A DNA stretch of 64,000 bases from Hygrocybe punicea (Eukaryota; Basidiomycota; Agaricomycetes; Agaricales; Hygrophoraceae), in contig OY744467.1 of the NCBI GenBank assembly GCA_963556145.1, forward strand, positions 3,534,001-3,598,000, given 5' to 3'. The translations under genes were made by a program, and so were the position numbers. Numbering within the stretch: position 1 is the first letter of the stretch; every line of letters begins with the position of its first letter. The notes under the pieces were generated by a model. The model worked only from the letters and a program-made list of their open reading frames with translations. It ran no database searches and had not been told where the DNA came from. Below are positions 41,401 through 52,204 of this stretch, one piece after another.

Positions 41401-43622
41401 CCATTTTCTGGATACTGATCAAGATTTCTTTGTGATATCTCCAGATCATAATAATCACAATGATTCAACTTCAACCATTCCAATGCTGCTTTAACCTTGT
41501 TTCTTCTTACAAGAAGAGGTGTTCTCTCAAAGTCTGATTTAGTGGGCTTACATGGCCCTGTATAAATAAATGCCAGAACTTCATCCAAGTCTTAAATGGG
41601 TGGAGGTAGAATATCATACACTTTAGGAATAGGATTAGCAAAGGTGATTGCATTCGCTCTCATTTTATGCATTCCTGAAGATACTCTTACAATACAACGA
41701 TTGTGTCGCACTCTTGCAACCAGCAACTGTTCTGCAAATGATAAATCTGTCAACTGTACTGGAACATCTCCTAACCATTTTCCATTCGCTAATGACAACA
41801 GAGGAATCTTATTTTTTGTCAAAGATTTATGGCAACTTGTGCACATACTGTGCAGCTGTTTAATTAAGACAGGGCCATCCAAGCCTTTAATAGGATCTTC
41901 AGCAGTCAATCGCTCTTTTTGTGTCACACCTGGGTTTATCAATATTTTCAAGTCTATGTTGACATTCGAGAGTTTTAATAAATATTTAATTGGAGTCAAT
42001 TGACCACATATAGCACATCCTGATTCTGATACCTGATCAGGTGACATATCTTGACATGCGTTAGCTATAATTGTATGTTGTAGAGCAGCTGTGAGAGGTA
42101 GAGGTGGAAACATGTTTTTATTTTTATTTTTGTATTTTTGTTCTGACTTTGCATGATTTAATTTATATTCTACACCTTTTGTTTGTTGATATCTTGTTAC
42201 TGATTGCAAATTTTTTACTTTGTATTCTATATTTTGGCTTTGATATCGTTTCACTGCTCTTGCATTAGATGCCTTTGATTCCTTATGTAAAACTTCAATA
42301 TCTATGACATCAAATACAGATAGATATTGAGCACAATTCACACATATATGGCTCTTGATTGAAGTTTGAATATCTGCCTTATGAGATCTAGCATATGTGA
42401 CAATATTATGAGCTCCTGCAATGGACTTTAGTTGCTCTGTTGTCAATTGTGGTAATAACACATTCCATGGGACAAAACATGTTAATGTATTTAACATATC
42501 ACTTCTTGTATCTGATTGTTTTATATATTCTCTGAATTTGAATTTCACATTAGTAGGATATCTTATGGAATTTGATAAATAAGGAGACAGCTCATTAAAT
42601 ATGAACAACTTTGATCCACCACCAACAATATTATGCATATTTGTATTGTTCTCCTTGGTATCATCATTAGAGCAATATTTATTATCTGACACAGATTCAT
42701 GTTTTAAAGCAGTGGCACATATGAAATTAAGACCCATAAAATATTGTGAATAATATACCAGAAATACTTGAAAGATAAAAATTAAACTATATATCATTGA
42801 TGTTTGATATTTTTGTATATATACTGCAAAGTCATGTGCAGCATACATGTTTTGTAGCAGCTTTAGATGTATTCTTTGACACTTCCTGAGAAGTATTTCA
42901 TATACAAATAATAAGTTATGCATGGATGCATTGACATATAAAAGAAGTCGTACATAGAATTCAATAATAAATGGTAGTTCTTTGTGGGACTTTGAAATCC
43001 AATGGTGTGAACCAAGGTGATCTATGTTGGGAAGACATTGTATGGTTTCTTCTGTTATATGTGAGATGATATGAGAAGAATGGTGTTCTCCACTATTGTT
43101 TAATACTCTCTTTTGGGGCACATGATGAGCAAAATAATCACATATTGTCTGTGTCCTTGAAATCAATTTCTGTAGTGCATCAATAGAATGATAGAAAAAC
43201 ACCATATCCTGGAGTGCATCAGGTTGATAATCTAGTAGCCTGTGTTGGAACACATGAGCAAGATGATGAAGAGATATTTGTGTCCTTGAATGCAGGTTCT
43301 GTGGTACATAAACAGAATGATAAAAAAGCACCATATCCTGGGGTGTATGATAACAGTAGTATAATGCCCAGTCTTGGGACAGATTAATAAGACAATAAGA
43401 CAATATTTGTGTCCTATCCTGGGGTGTATCAGGACAATAATATAACACCCAATCTTGGGTCAGATGAATAAGATGATCAGAAGATATTTGTGTTCTATCC
43501 TGGGGTGTGTCAGGATGATATAACACCCAGTCTTGGGACAGATGAACAAGACGATAAGATGATATTTGTGTCCTTAAACTCAAGTTCTGTGGTGCATAAA
43601 CAGAATGGTAATCAAGCACCAT
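35472..43622 (-). pseudogene. Helitron D2/C Rep-helicase-protease transposase (split by a TAA and by Y)
   Basis: The main frame 41588-35472 (2038 aa) holds the HUH Rep nuclease (LTLHMHMLLW, His ~392/394), two catalytic tyrosines (VAYVTDYVTK, ~598/602), an acidic linker, PIF1-like helicase (Walker A Lys ~1167, Walker B Asp ~1240, MTAHASQGKT ~1577) and a USP-like protease (Cys ~1785, His ~1983). Upstream, 43622-41592 encodes the zinc-containing N-terminal region but ends in TAA at 41594-41592, where copy B has GAA. The same stop is in copy D. The first ~100 residues lie across Y at 49210-48887. All catalytic motifs are otherwise intact, so the second frame could still give an active Rep-helicase if translated. 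Confidence 0.88.
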
Positions 43623-43706
43623 ATCCTGGGGTGTGTCAGGATGATAGAATAACAGGGACTAGTGGGGTGTGGGCCATTGCTTTGCATGGCAGGTTACTCG
43701 TCCCTT

Positions 43707-44639
43707 TTTAGTAATGAGAGAATAAGTGGATACAAATCATACAGTATTATGATGCTGCTATGATAATCAATATTTGCAAAGTTATTAATATTTCCTTTAT
43801 TATTACATACTGATGCCATTCAGATACCATTCAGATACCATACTACAATGATATAGCTTTCATAATTGATTATACCCTGTTCCTTCCAATTTGTCATAAT
43901 GCAATATCAGATCCCAAATTGGCATCTTTCACATCAAGTTTGCAGTGTTCATGCTGGCATATATACAACTAATTTACTACTCTATCAGTAGTCATAGTTA
44001 CTCTGTGAAAGTTTTACAGAATACATAGTAAGTATATCCAGAAACTCTAAGTATCTGAATTATTTGTCGGGTCAAGAATGACCTCCTGTGAGTATGGTAG
44101 AAATAAACACATGTACAATGACACCAACTGCACTTGTATTGGAACCACTTTGATAAGATCACTGGGTTTGATGATACCAGAATCAACAAGATGACTGGTT
44201 CAGCTTGTGCACTAGCAATGCTTCCGATTCATGAAGCTGTGAAGTTGGTGACACAATGTTCTTGTGTAACAGTTTGATCAGTATTGAACACCTGAACCAA
44301 TTCCAGCACACATGATGAAGATAGGTGTGACATGCACGAATGGAATTTATGGAACAGACAGTGTCTGTTGCACTGCAATGCTGCATACTGTGTCTGGGAC
44401 ACTGGCCCAATGATTTACTGAAATCCATTCAGCCTGTTTTGCCAGTATTGATAATGTATTAAGTATGAGGTGCATTGCAAGGATATGTAGCACTTGTACA
44501 GACCCATCCAATATACAGGTCATAATATTATGTCTACAATGGGATTGCCGAGGGTTGAAGGTGGAACATTGTATTATACCTCTTTGACAAGAAATCACTG
44601 CTTGCATTGGGAACGATTTCAATGTGCATATTATATATG
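43707..44639 (-). other. Y interior without recognised content
   Basis: AT-rich single-copy sequence in this window; no coding frame or repeat that I can support. Confidence 0.4.
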
Positions 44640-44642
44640 ACT

Positions 44643-45006
44643 CACTGGATGCAAGCCATAGTATTTCAACTCAAAATATCTTGAAGTTATCTGGAAATTA
44701 ATCCATGTTACTGTAATACAACATTGTGAGAAATTTTTTGAAAACCTTCTAAATAATGTCAGTTCGTTTTAAAGGAAGTTATCATAAAAGTATCTTGAGT
44801 GCTATCTTAAAAGAAATACAATTTCATAGTCTTTAAACATCTTGGTTTTCTTATAATGTTTATCTTATCTTTATGATACCTGTGTACAAAAAATATGCAC
44901 TACATATGTAAATGTTCTCTGCAAATGACATGTTAAAATAATATGGATTAATTTCCAGGCAATTTCAAGATATTTTTATTAGAAATATTATGGCTTGCAT
45001 CCAGTG
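44643..45006. mobile_element. CACTA-like MITE (364 bp) inside Y
   Basis: The left end CACTGGATGCAAGCCATA and the right end TATGGCTTGCATCCAGTG are inverted copies that remain similar for ~70 bp (to ATTAATCCAT). ACT at 44640-44642 and 45007-45009 is a 3 bp target duplication. CACT(A/G) termini with a 3 bp duplication fit the CACTA (EnSpm) group. No coding sequence. Confidence 0.72.
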
Positions 45007-45009
45007 ACT

Positions 45010-47810
45010 GCAACACAGACACATCTGATATAATGTGTGTACAATTTTGGGTGGAAGGGGAATGCATCAGAAAAAGGCTGGGACATCTACTGAACACTGA
45101 CTGAACACTTTCGACCTGTACGACGAGTAGTCAATGTTTGCATTAATGATAATTCTAATACACATTGTACATGTAGCTACACAACAGATACATCGAATAC
45201 GTTGTTTGTACAACTATTTGTGCAAGAGGAATGCCCCGGATGATACATCGAGAAGGCTTCGACATCAACTGAACACTTTACCGAACATACCGAACACTTT
45301 GGACCTCTTCAACGAGTAGTCAATGTTTGCCTTAATGATAATTCTAATACACATTGTACATGTAGCTACACTACAGATACACCGAATATGTTGTTCGTAC
45401 AATGATTTGTGCAAGGGAAATGCCACAGATAAAGGCTGGGACATCAACCGAACATCTTACCGAACATACCGAACACTTTGCAAGTAGTCAATGCTGGCAT
45501 TAATATTAATTCTAATATGCATTGTACTGGTAGCTACACTACAGATACATCGAATACGTTGTTCGTACAACGATTTGTGCAAGGGAAATGCCACAGATGA
45601 AGGCTGGGACATCAACCGAACACCTTACCGAACATACCGAACACTTTGGACCCCTTCAACGAGTAGTCAATGTTTGCCTTAATGATAATTCTAATACACA
45701 TTGTACTGGTAGCTACACTACAGATACATCGAATACGTTGTTCGTACAACGATTTGTGCAAGGGAAATGCCACAGATGAAGGCTGGGACATCAACCGAAC
45801 ATCCTACCGAACATACCGAACACTTTGCAAGTAGTCAATGCTGGCATTAATATTAATTCTAATACACATTGTACTGGTAGCTACACTACAGATACATCGA
45901 ATACGTTGTTCGTACAACGATTTGTGCAAGGGAAATGCCACAGATGAAGGCTGGGACATCAACCGAACATCCTACCGAACATACCGAACACTTTGCAAGT
46001 AGTCAATGCTGGCATTAATATTAATTCTAATACACATTGTACTGGTAGCTACACTACAGATACATCGAATACGTTGTTCGTGCAACGATTTGTGCAAGGG
46101 AAATGCCACAGATGAAGGCTGGGACAACAACCGAACATCTTACCGAACATACCGAACACTTTGCAAGTAGTCAATGCTGGCATTATTATTAATTCTAATA
46201 TGCATTGTACTGGTAGCTACACTACAGATACATCGAATACGTTGTTCGTGCAACGATTTGTGCAAGGGAAATGCCACAGATGAAGGCTGGGACAACAACC
46301 GAACATCTTACCGAACATACCGAACACTTTGCAAGTAGTCAATGCTGGCATTAATATTAATTCTAATATGCATTGTACTGGTAGCTACACTACAGATACA
46401 TCGAATACGTTGTTCGTGCAACGATTTGTGCAAGGGAAATGCCACAGATGAAGGCTGGGACAACAACCGAACATCTTACCGAACATACCGAACACTTTGC
46501 AAGTAGTCAATGCTGGCATTATTATTAATTCTAATATGCATTGTACTGGTAGCTACACTACAGATACATCGAATACGTTGTTCGTGCAACGATTTGTGCA
46601 AGGGAAATGCCACAGATGAAGGCTGGGACAACAACCGAACATCTTACCGAACATACCGAACACTTTGCAAGTAGTCAATGCTGGCATTAATATTAATTCT
46701 AATATGCATTGTACTGGTAGCTACACTACAGATACATCGAATACGTTGTTCGTACAACGATTTGTGCAAGGGAAATGCCACAGATGAAGGCTGGGACATC
46801 AACCGAACATCTTACCGAACATACCGAACACTTTGCAAGTAGTCAATGCTGGCATTATTATTAATTCTAATACACATTGTACTGGTAGCTACACTACAGA
46901 TACATCGAATACGTTGTTCGTGCAACGATTTGTGCAAGGGAAATGCCACAGATGAAGGCTGGGACATCAACCGAACACCTTACCGAACATACCGAACACT
47001 TTGGACCTCTTCAACGAGTAGTCAATGTTTGCCTTAATGATAATTCTAATACACATTGTACTGGTAGCTACACTACAGATACATCGAATACGTTGTTCGT
47101 ACAACGATTTGTGCAAGGGAAATGCCACAGATGAAGGCTGGGACATCAACCGAACATCCTACCGAACATACCGAACACTTTGCAAGTAGTCAATGCTGGC
47201 ATTAATATTAATTCTAATACACATTGTACTGGTAGCTACACTACAGATACATCGAATACGTTGTTCGTGCAACGATTTGTGCAAGGGAAATGCCACAGAT
47301 GAAGGCTGGGACATCAACCGAACACCTTACCGAACATACCGAACACTTTGCAAGTAGTCAATGCTGGCATTATTATTAATTCTAATATGCATTGTACTGG
47401 TAGCTACACTACAGATACATCGAATACATTGTTCGTGCAACGATTTGTGCAAGGGAAATGCCACAGATGAAGGCTGGGACAACAACCGAACATCTTACCG
47501 AACATACCGAACACTTTGCAAGTAGTCAATGCTGGCATTATTATTAATTCTAATACACATTGTACTGGTAGCTACACTACAGATACATCGAATACGTTGT
47601 TCGTACAACGATTTGTGCAAGGGAAATGCCACAGATGAAGGCTGGGACATCAACCGAACATCTTACCGAACATACCGAACACTTTGCAAGTAGTCAATGC
47701 TGGCATTAATATTAATTGTAATACACATTGTACATGTAGCTACACTACAGACACATCGAATACATTGTTCATATGACTATTTGCGCAAGGGGAATGCCCC
47801 ACATGCAGGC
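45010..47810 (-). repeat. 168 bp satellite array in Y
   Basis: About 16 head-to-tail monomers. GTAGTCAATGCTGGCATTA recurs at 45831, 45999, 46167, 46335 and on, a constant 168 bp step. A few monomers are ~180 bp because of a GACC(C/T)CTTCAACGA insertion. Each holds repeated CCGAACA boxes and ACATCGAATACGTTGTTCGT (partly palindromic). The outer monomers are more diverged than the inner ones. The apparent 60-63 aa frames are repeat artefacts. Confidence 0.93.
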
Positions 47811-47814
47811 TGCA

Positions 47815-48390
47815 GCATCTTCGGTGTGTTTGGTGGATGTGTTTGGTGTAGTATACCTAGTCATACCGGTCCATGGACATCCACCAAACATGTCCACCAA
47901 ACACACCAGATGTGTTTGGTGTAGTATACCTAGTCATATTGGCTTACCAACATCCACCGAACATGTCAACCGAACACACCAGTTCAACATGTTCAATGTG
48001 TTCAGGGTAGTATATCTGGTTATACCAGTGTACTGACATGCACCGAACATGTCCACCGAACATGTTCGATGTGTTCGGTGTCATATATCTGGTCATACCA
48101 GTTTACTGACATGCACCGAACATCTTCACCAAACACACCGAACATGTTCGATGTGTTCAGTGTAGTATATTAGGTCATACCAGTTCACTGACCTGCACCG
48201 AACATGTCCACCAAACACACCGAACATGTTCGATGTGTTCGGTGTCGTATATCTGGTCATACTAGTTTACTGACATGCACCGAACATGTCCACAGAACAC
48301 ACTGAACATGTTCGATGTGTTCAGTGTCGTATATCCGGTCACACCGGTTTACTTACATGCACTGAACATGTCCACCAAAACACCATACAG
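47815..48390 (-). repeat. ~85 bp palindromic satellite array in Y
   Basis: Five to six units around ACACCGAACATGTTCGATG-type palindromes (arms ACACCGAACA / TGTTCGGTGT) separated by TATATCTGGTCATACCAGTT. The CCGAACA box is shared with the neighbouring 168 bp satellite. Confidence 0.85.
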
Positions 48391-48886
48391 ATGTTTGTGC
48401 AAACGACTGCACCAGATTAAAGCTGGGACACCTACCAAACACTCACCGCACACATTTGGACCTGTGTGACAAGTGTACAATGGACACTGTTTGACCTCAT
48501 TTCATTATCAACAATTCTATTACACACAGTAGATGTAACTACATGACAGATAGCACTTACATATTTTTCATTCATACACGGCACATTGCATTACCAATGC
48601 CTGTGATTATTATAAGACACTGATTGCAATTGCAATACCAACAAAATATAACACTACCCATTTCCAAATTGGTTGCTGTGATCCGGCTGCCTTATTGTTC
48701 TTGCTGATTGAGACAACAAATTCTCACACTCAACTCCGCCCAGTCACACGGTTTTATAATTATTCCCAGGGCTTCAAAATTGTTCCCACAGTTTCACAAA
48801 ATTGTTCCCACGGCTTGGCAAATTAGAGTCTGACCCTGAGTTTGAGAATCCACCGTATAGAACGATTCCCTTATAGGGACTCGTAA

Positions 48887-49210
48887 CACAGCAAGACGAT
48901 AAATAGATATTGGTGTCCTATCCTGGGGTGCATCAGGACGATAGTATAACACCCTGTCTTGGGACACAGCAAGACGATAAATAGATATTGGTGTCCTATC
49001 CTGGGGTGCATCAGGACGATAGTATAACACCCTGTCTTGGGACACAGCAAGACGATAAATAGATATTGGTGTCCTGAAACTCAACCTCTCCGGTGCATAA
49101 ACCGAATGATAAGCAAACACCACATCCTGGGGTGTGTCAGGATGATAATGTAACACCGAGCTATGTACCATGTAAACAAGGCCACCAGAGATCTCTGGTA
49201 CTTTAATCAA
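48887..49210 (-). pseudogene. Helitron D2/C transposase N-terminal fragment, cut by Y
   Basis: About 108 codons identical in type to the start of the D frame (MIKVPEISGG..., then the 26-residue repeats), ending at the Y 5' junction after ...IYRLAV. The frame continues on the other side of Y at 43658. An apparent extension into Y to 48794 is not part of the gene. Confidence 0.85.
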
Positions 49211-49555
49211 TGGTCAGATAAACCAACCTGTCTTTGTGAAGAAATTACATACGCAATGATGCATTGGCATTGGCATCGGCCTGTCATGCAACACAAGTTA
49301 AATGAATGGTCAGAATGTGTCACTGACAACAAGGAAGGAACCGTAAAACAGACATGAGGACCAGAGGGAATGGGGAACAGCAGGAGCAGTAGAAACACAA
49401 CGCAGTGGAATAGCATGTTATACACTAGCAGATGATGTGTCACAAGGGTAGCATTTAGATTTCACCAATAAATTTGGAAATTGATTATATAATATTTAAT
49501 TTCTATTTAATAATTAAATATAAGTAAATATACTAGTCAAATACTGAAGAGCCTG

Positions 49556-50620
49556 ACACCCCCAACTTCACGCTTTCAACAGAAACATGGTACGGGGATG
49601 TAGATGACCCAGGGGTGTGGGCCGGGGTGTCCTGGTGGATGAAAACGGGGGGGGTGGTTGGGCAGACGCCGGAATGCGAGGGCCTGAGACCCCCCAACCC
49701 CTCATATTCAACTCGAAAGAGGTGCGGGGGGTGTACACTGGCAAGGGGGGATCGGAAACCGGACGGGGTGGGGCGTCCCGGGGGATGAAAAAATTGGGGG
49801 GGGGTTGCTGGTTGGGCAGACAGGCGCATTGCGAGGGCCGGAGACCCCCGGACCCCTCGTTTTCGACGCGAACGAGGTGCGGGGGGTGTAACCTAGTCGG
49901 GGGTAGTTGAAAAACCCGCGGGACGGGCTGTCCTGGCGGATGAAAACGGAGGGGGGGGTGGTTGGGCAGACAGGCGGAATACGAGGGCCTGGGACCCCCG
50001 GACCCCTCGTTTTCGACGCGAACGAGGTGCGGGGGGTGTAGCCTAGCCGGGGGTAGTCGAAAAAGTCGCGGGACGGGCTGTCCCGGGGGATGAAAAAGGG
50101 GGTGTTGCTCGTTGGGCAAACAGGCGGAATGCGAGGGACTGAGACCCCCCGAACCCCCGTTTTCAACGCGAACGAGGCCCGGGGGGTGCACACTAGCCGG
50201 GGGTGATCGAAAACCGGACGGGATGGGGTGTCTCGGTGGATGAAAAAAGGGGGTTGGCGGTGGTTAGGCAGACAGCTGGAAGGCGCGGTCTTGAGACCCC
50301 CCGGTCGCTCGTTTTCAACGCGAACGAGCTGCGGGGGGTGTAGACTGGCCGGGGATGGTCGAAAACGGGACGGGAAGGGCCGTCCTGGTTGTTGAAAAAA
50401 GGGGATGGTGGTGGTTGGGCACACAGCCGGATCGCGCGGTCTTGAGACCCCCCGGTCGCTCGTTTTCAACGCGAACGAGGTCCGGGGGGTGTAGACTGGC
50501 CGGGGGTGTTCAAAAATGGGGCGGGACGGGCCGTGCTGGTGGTTGAAAGAGTGGTTGGTGGTTGGGGAGTCAGCTGGATCGCGAGAACCTGCGCCTTGTT
50601 GTCACACAAACGAGATGTTG
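49556..50620 (-). repeat. GC-rich ~150 bp minisatellite in Helitron D2
   Basis: Same monomer family as 22470-23990 but only about seven units. Monomer boundaries and sequence variants differ from B and D. Confidence 0.9.
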
Positions 50621-52204
50621 ACGGTGAACACAACGTTAGTAGACCATAAAAATTCAAAGAGAATACATACCTATTTGTTCACCTGCACGATCGTGGGGGT
50701 TAGCAAAATCGCCTCGGGCATTGAGGCGATCTCCTGCTAGTCACTTTCTGCTACAAATATGGACTTATGCATTTATATAATTATTATATTCAAATTATTA
50801 TTATTATTATATTATTTATAACCGTGCGAACTTTATTTGACTGACTACCAAAAAATCAGTGAACTATGGAGTGAACTGCAGCATTAAAGAAGCTTTTGAG
50901 TTTTACACTCCATGGATGCATCACAGAAGTTGTGAAGAGAATTTGCATAGATAGATGCCACATTTGGTAATGCAGACTGACTACCAAAAAATCGCCTGCG
51001 CCATCGAGGCCACTCTTCAGATTGCTAAGCAGTTATCAATTTATTCTTATTTAATTTCATTAAATTAATTGATTAAATGGCCAAATTATTACAGTATGGC
51101 TACAATGAGGGCAATAGAGGACAGTAATGAGAGGTGGTGGTGAGATGTGAATGATAAGTCAGTCAATGAAGTTCCAAGGAAGGATTGGAGAGGGGGAATG
51201 AGCAGAAGGGAGAGAGAAGGGGCAGAATGCGTGGGGGCAGCACTGCCGCAGCAGTGGGGAGGGTCACAAATTGGTGCAGGGACTATAGGGGCACTGAAAA
51301 GACGCTGGGAGGGTGCTGGACAGGGAGTTGGATGGCTGGGAGAAGCAGGTGACACCTGAGTACCCATGGCCAATTCAGATCCAGGACAGCTAATAAAACA
51401 GAAAACTCACCTAGTATAGCAGGAGGTGGGTGCACCACATCCCCTGCTGCCCTCAGAAACCCTCCATGGCACTCCAAAGCAGCCGGAATGTGCCCCTGTT
51501 GCTGGGGTTGCTGGTGACACTATTGCTAGACATCGGTGACCTTTTGGAGGCCAAAAAGTTTCCTGGAGAGAGTTAGGGGACAGTAGAGGAGGATGGGAAA
51601 GTTGTAGGGCAGTAGGGACAGCAGGGAGCTGGCAGTGCTGTCCGAAGTTGAGGGAGATGAGGCCGTTGAGCCACAGAAGGTTTTGGATTCACCTTAGATC
51701 GAATGCTCTCACTTTGGATTCTGAACTCCGCTCAAATTTCAGCCACAACTCCGGACCACCCTCACTTGTTTGCATTCTAGAGACTCAGATATTATGTTCC
51801 CCAGGTGCATTATGTGGACAAAAGTATAACATACATGCTATAGAATATGGCTAGAAATTACCACATTTTACATTGCAGTATTACACTAGTTATTGAATCT
51901 ATACTCATTTTCCTTGCACAAAATAGCTCACAGGTAGTCCAAATTATGCCATATCCACTCCATAATTTTTTTCCAGCAGGACAGTGTCCATCACATACTC
52001 CTTGTCTATTTTCATGAGAATCCATAATGTGTGAAAGTTAATAAAGGCTCTGAATTCCGAAATGAAACCAGTTAAAATGGATTTTGAACTCAGTTACTAT
52101 ATTTGGACACATTTTTCCCTCAGTCCCTGAGATGAATGAATCACCTCAATGGCTGAAAACCGGGTTTATAAGAACGAGTTTTCCATAAATGGAAGAACTC
52201 GTAA
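50621..52204 (-). other. Helitron D2 5' region
   Basis: Equivalent to 20861-22470 of B, with the terminal hairpin at 52204-52172 and the putative captured fragment at ~51140-51700. The AT-rich part (50860-51020) is rearranged relative to B and D: CACTCTTCAGATTGC is moved next to GACTACCAAAAAATCGCC. Confidence 0.65.

Larger units (their letters stand above)
43659..48886 (-). mobile_element. Y: 5.2 kb non-autonomous Helitron made largely of satellites
   Basis: 5' end TTACGAGTCCC at 48886; 3' end ...GGCCCACACCCCACTAG at 43659. Flanks ...GCTGTG|TCCCTG... reproduce exactly the uninterrupted sequence of Helitrons B (24644) and D (59658), with no duplicated base. The 5' hairpin is ACGA..CCCT/AGGG..TCGT. 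Near the 3' end AGGGAC..GAGTAAC partly mirrors the 5' arm, and GCCATGC AAA GCAATGGC is the 3' hairpin. No transposase gene. It contains a CACTA-like MITE, a 168 bp satellite and an ~85 bp palindromic satellite. Confidence 0.85.
34709..52204 (-). mobile_element. Helitron D2/C, inserted in Helitron D and itself carrying Y
   Basis: 5' end TTACGAG at 52204, 3' end CCCCAAG at 34709; 12,268 bp once Y (43659-48886) is subtracted. The 5' flank is Helitron D's protease gene (TTATTTTG), but the 3' flank is Copia-2 LTR instead of the rest of that gene, so the right and left ends were not one insertion. The simplest reading is D2 inserted in D, then homologous recombination between their tails fused D2 to D's original 3' end. 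Confidence 0.85.

Noticed and set aside
45010..48390. CRISPR-like array
   Set aside because: Whole monomers are repeated with no unique spacers, no cas genes, and a eukaryotic context.
45134..48469. Series of 60-75 aa frames in the satellite arrays
   Set aside because: Same peptide repeated each monomer in two frames and on both strands; explained by tandem repetition.
48794..48886. C-terminal extension of the Helitron N-terminal frame into Y (RVPIRESF...)
   Set aside because: Chance readthrough into the inserted element; the real continuation resumes at 43658.
52166..52204. Chimeric RVLPFMENSFL tail of the D protease as a functional product
   Set aside because: Created by the D2 5' end; it loses the zinc finger and His box.
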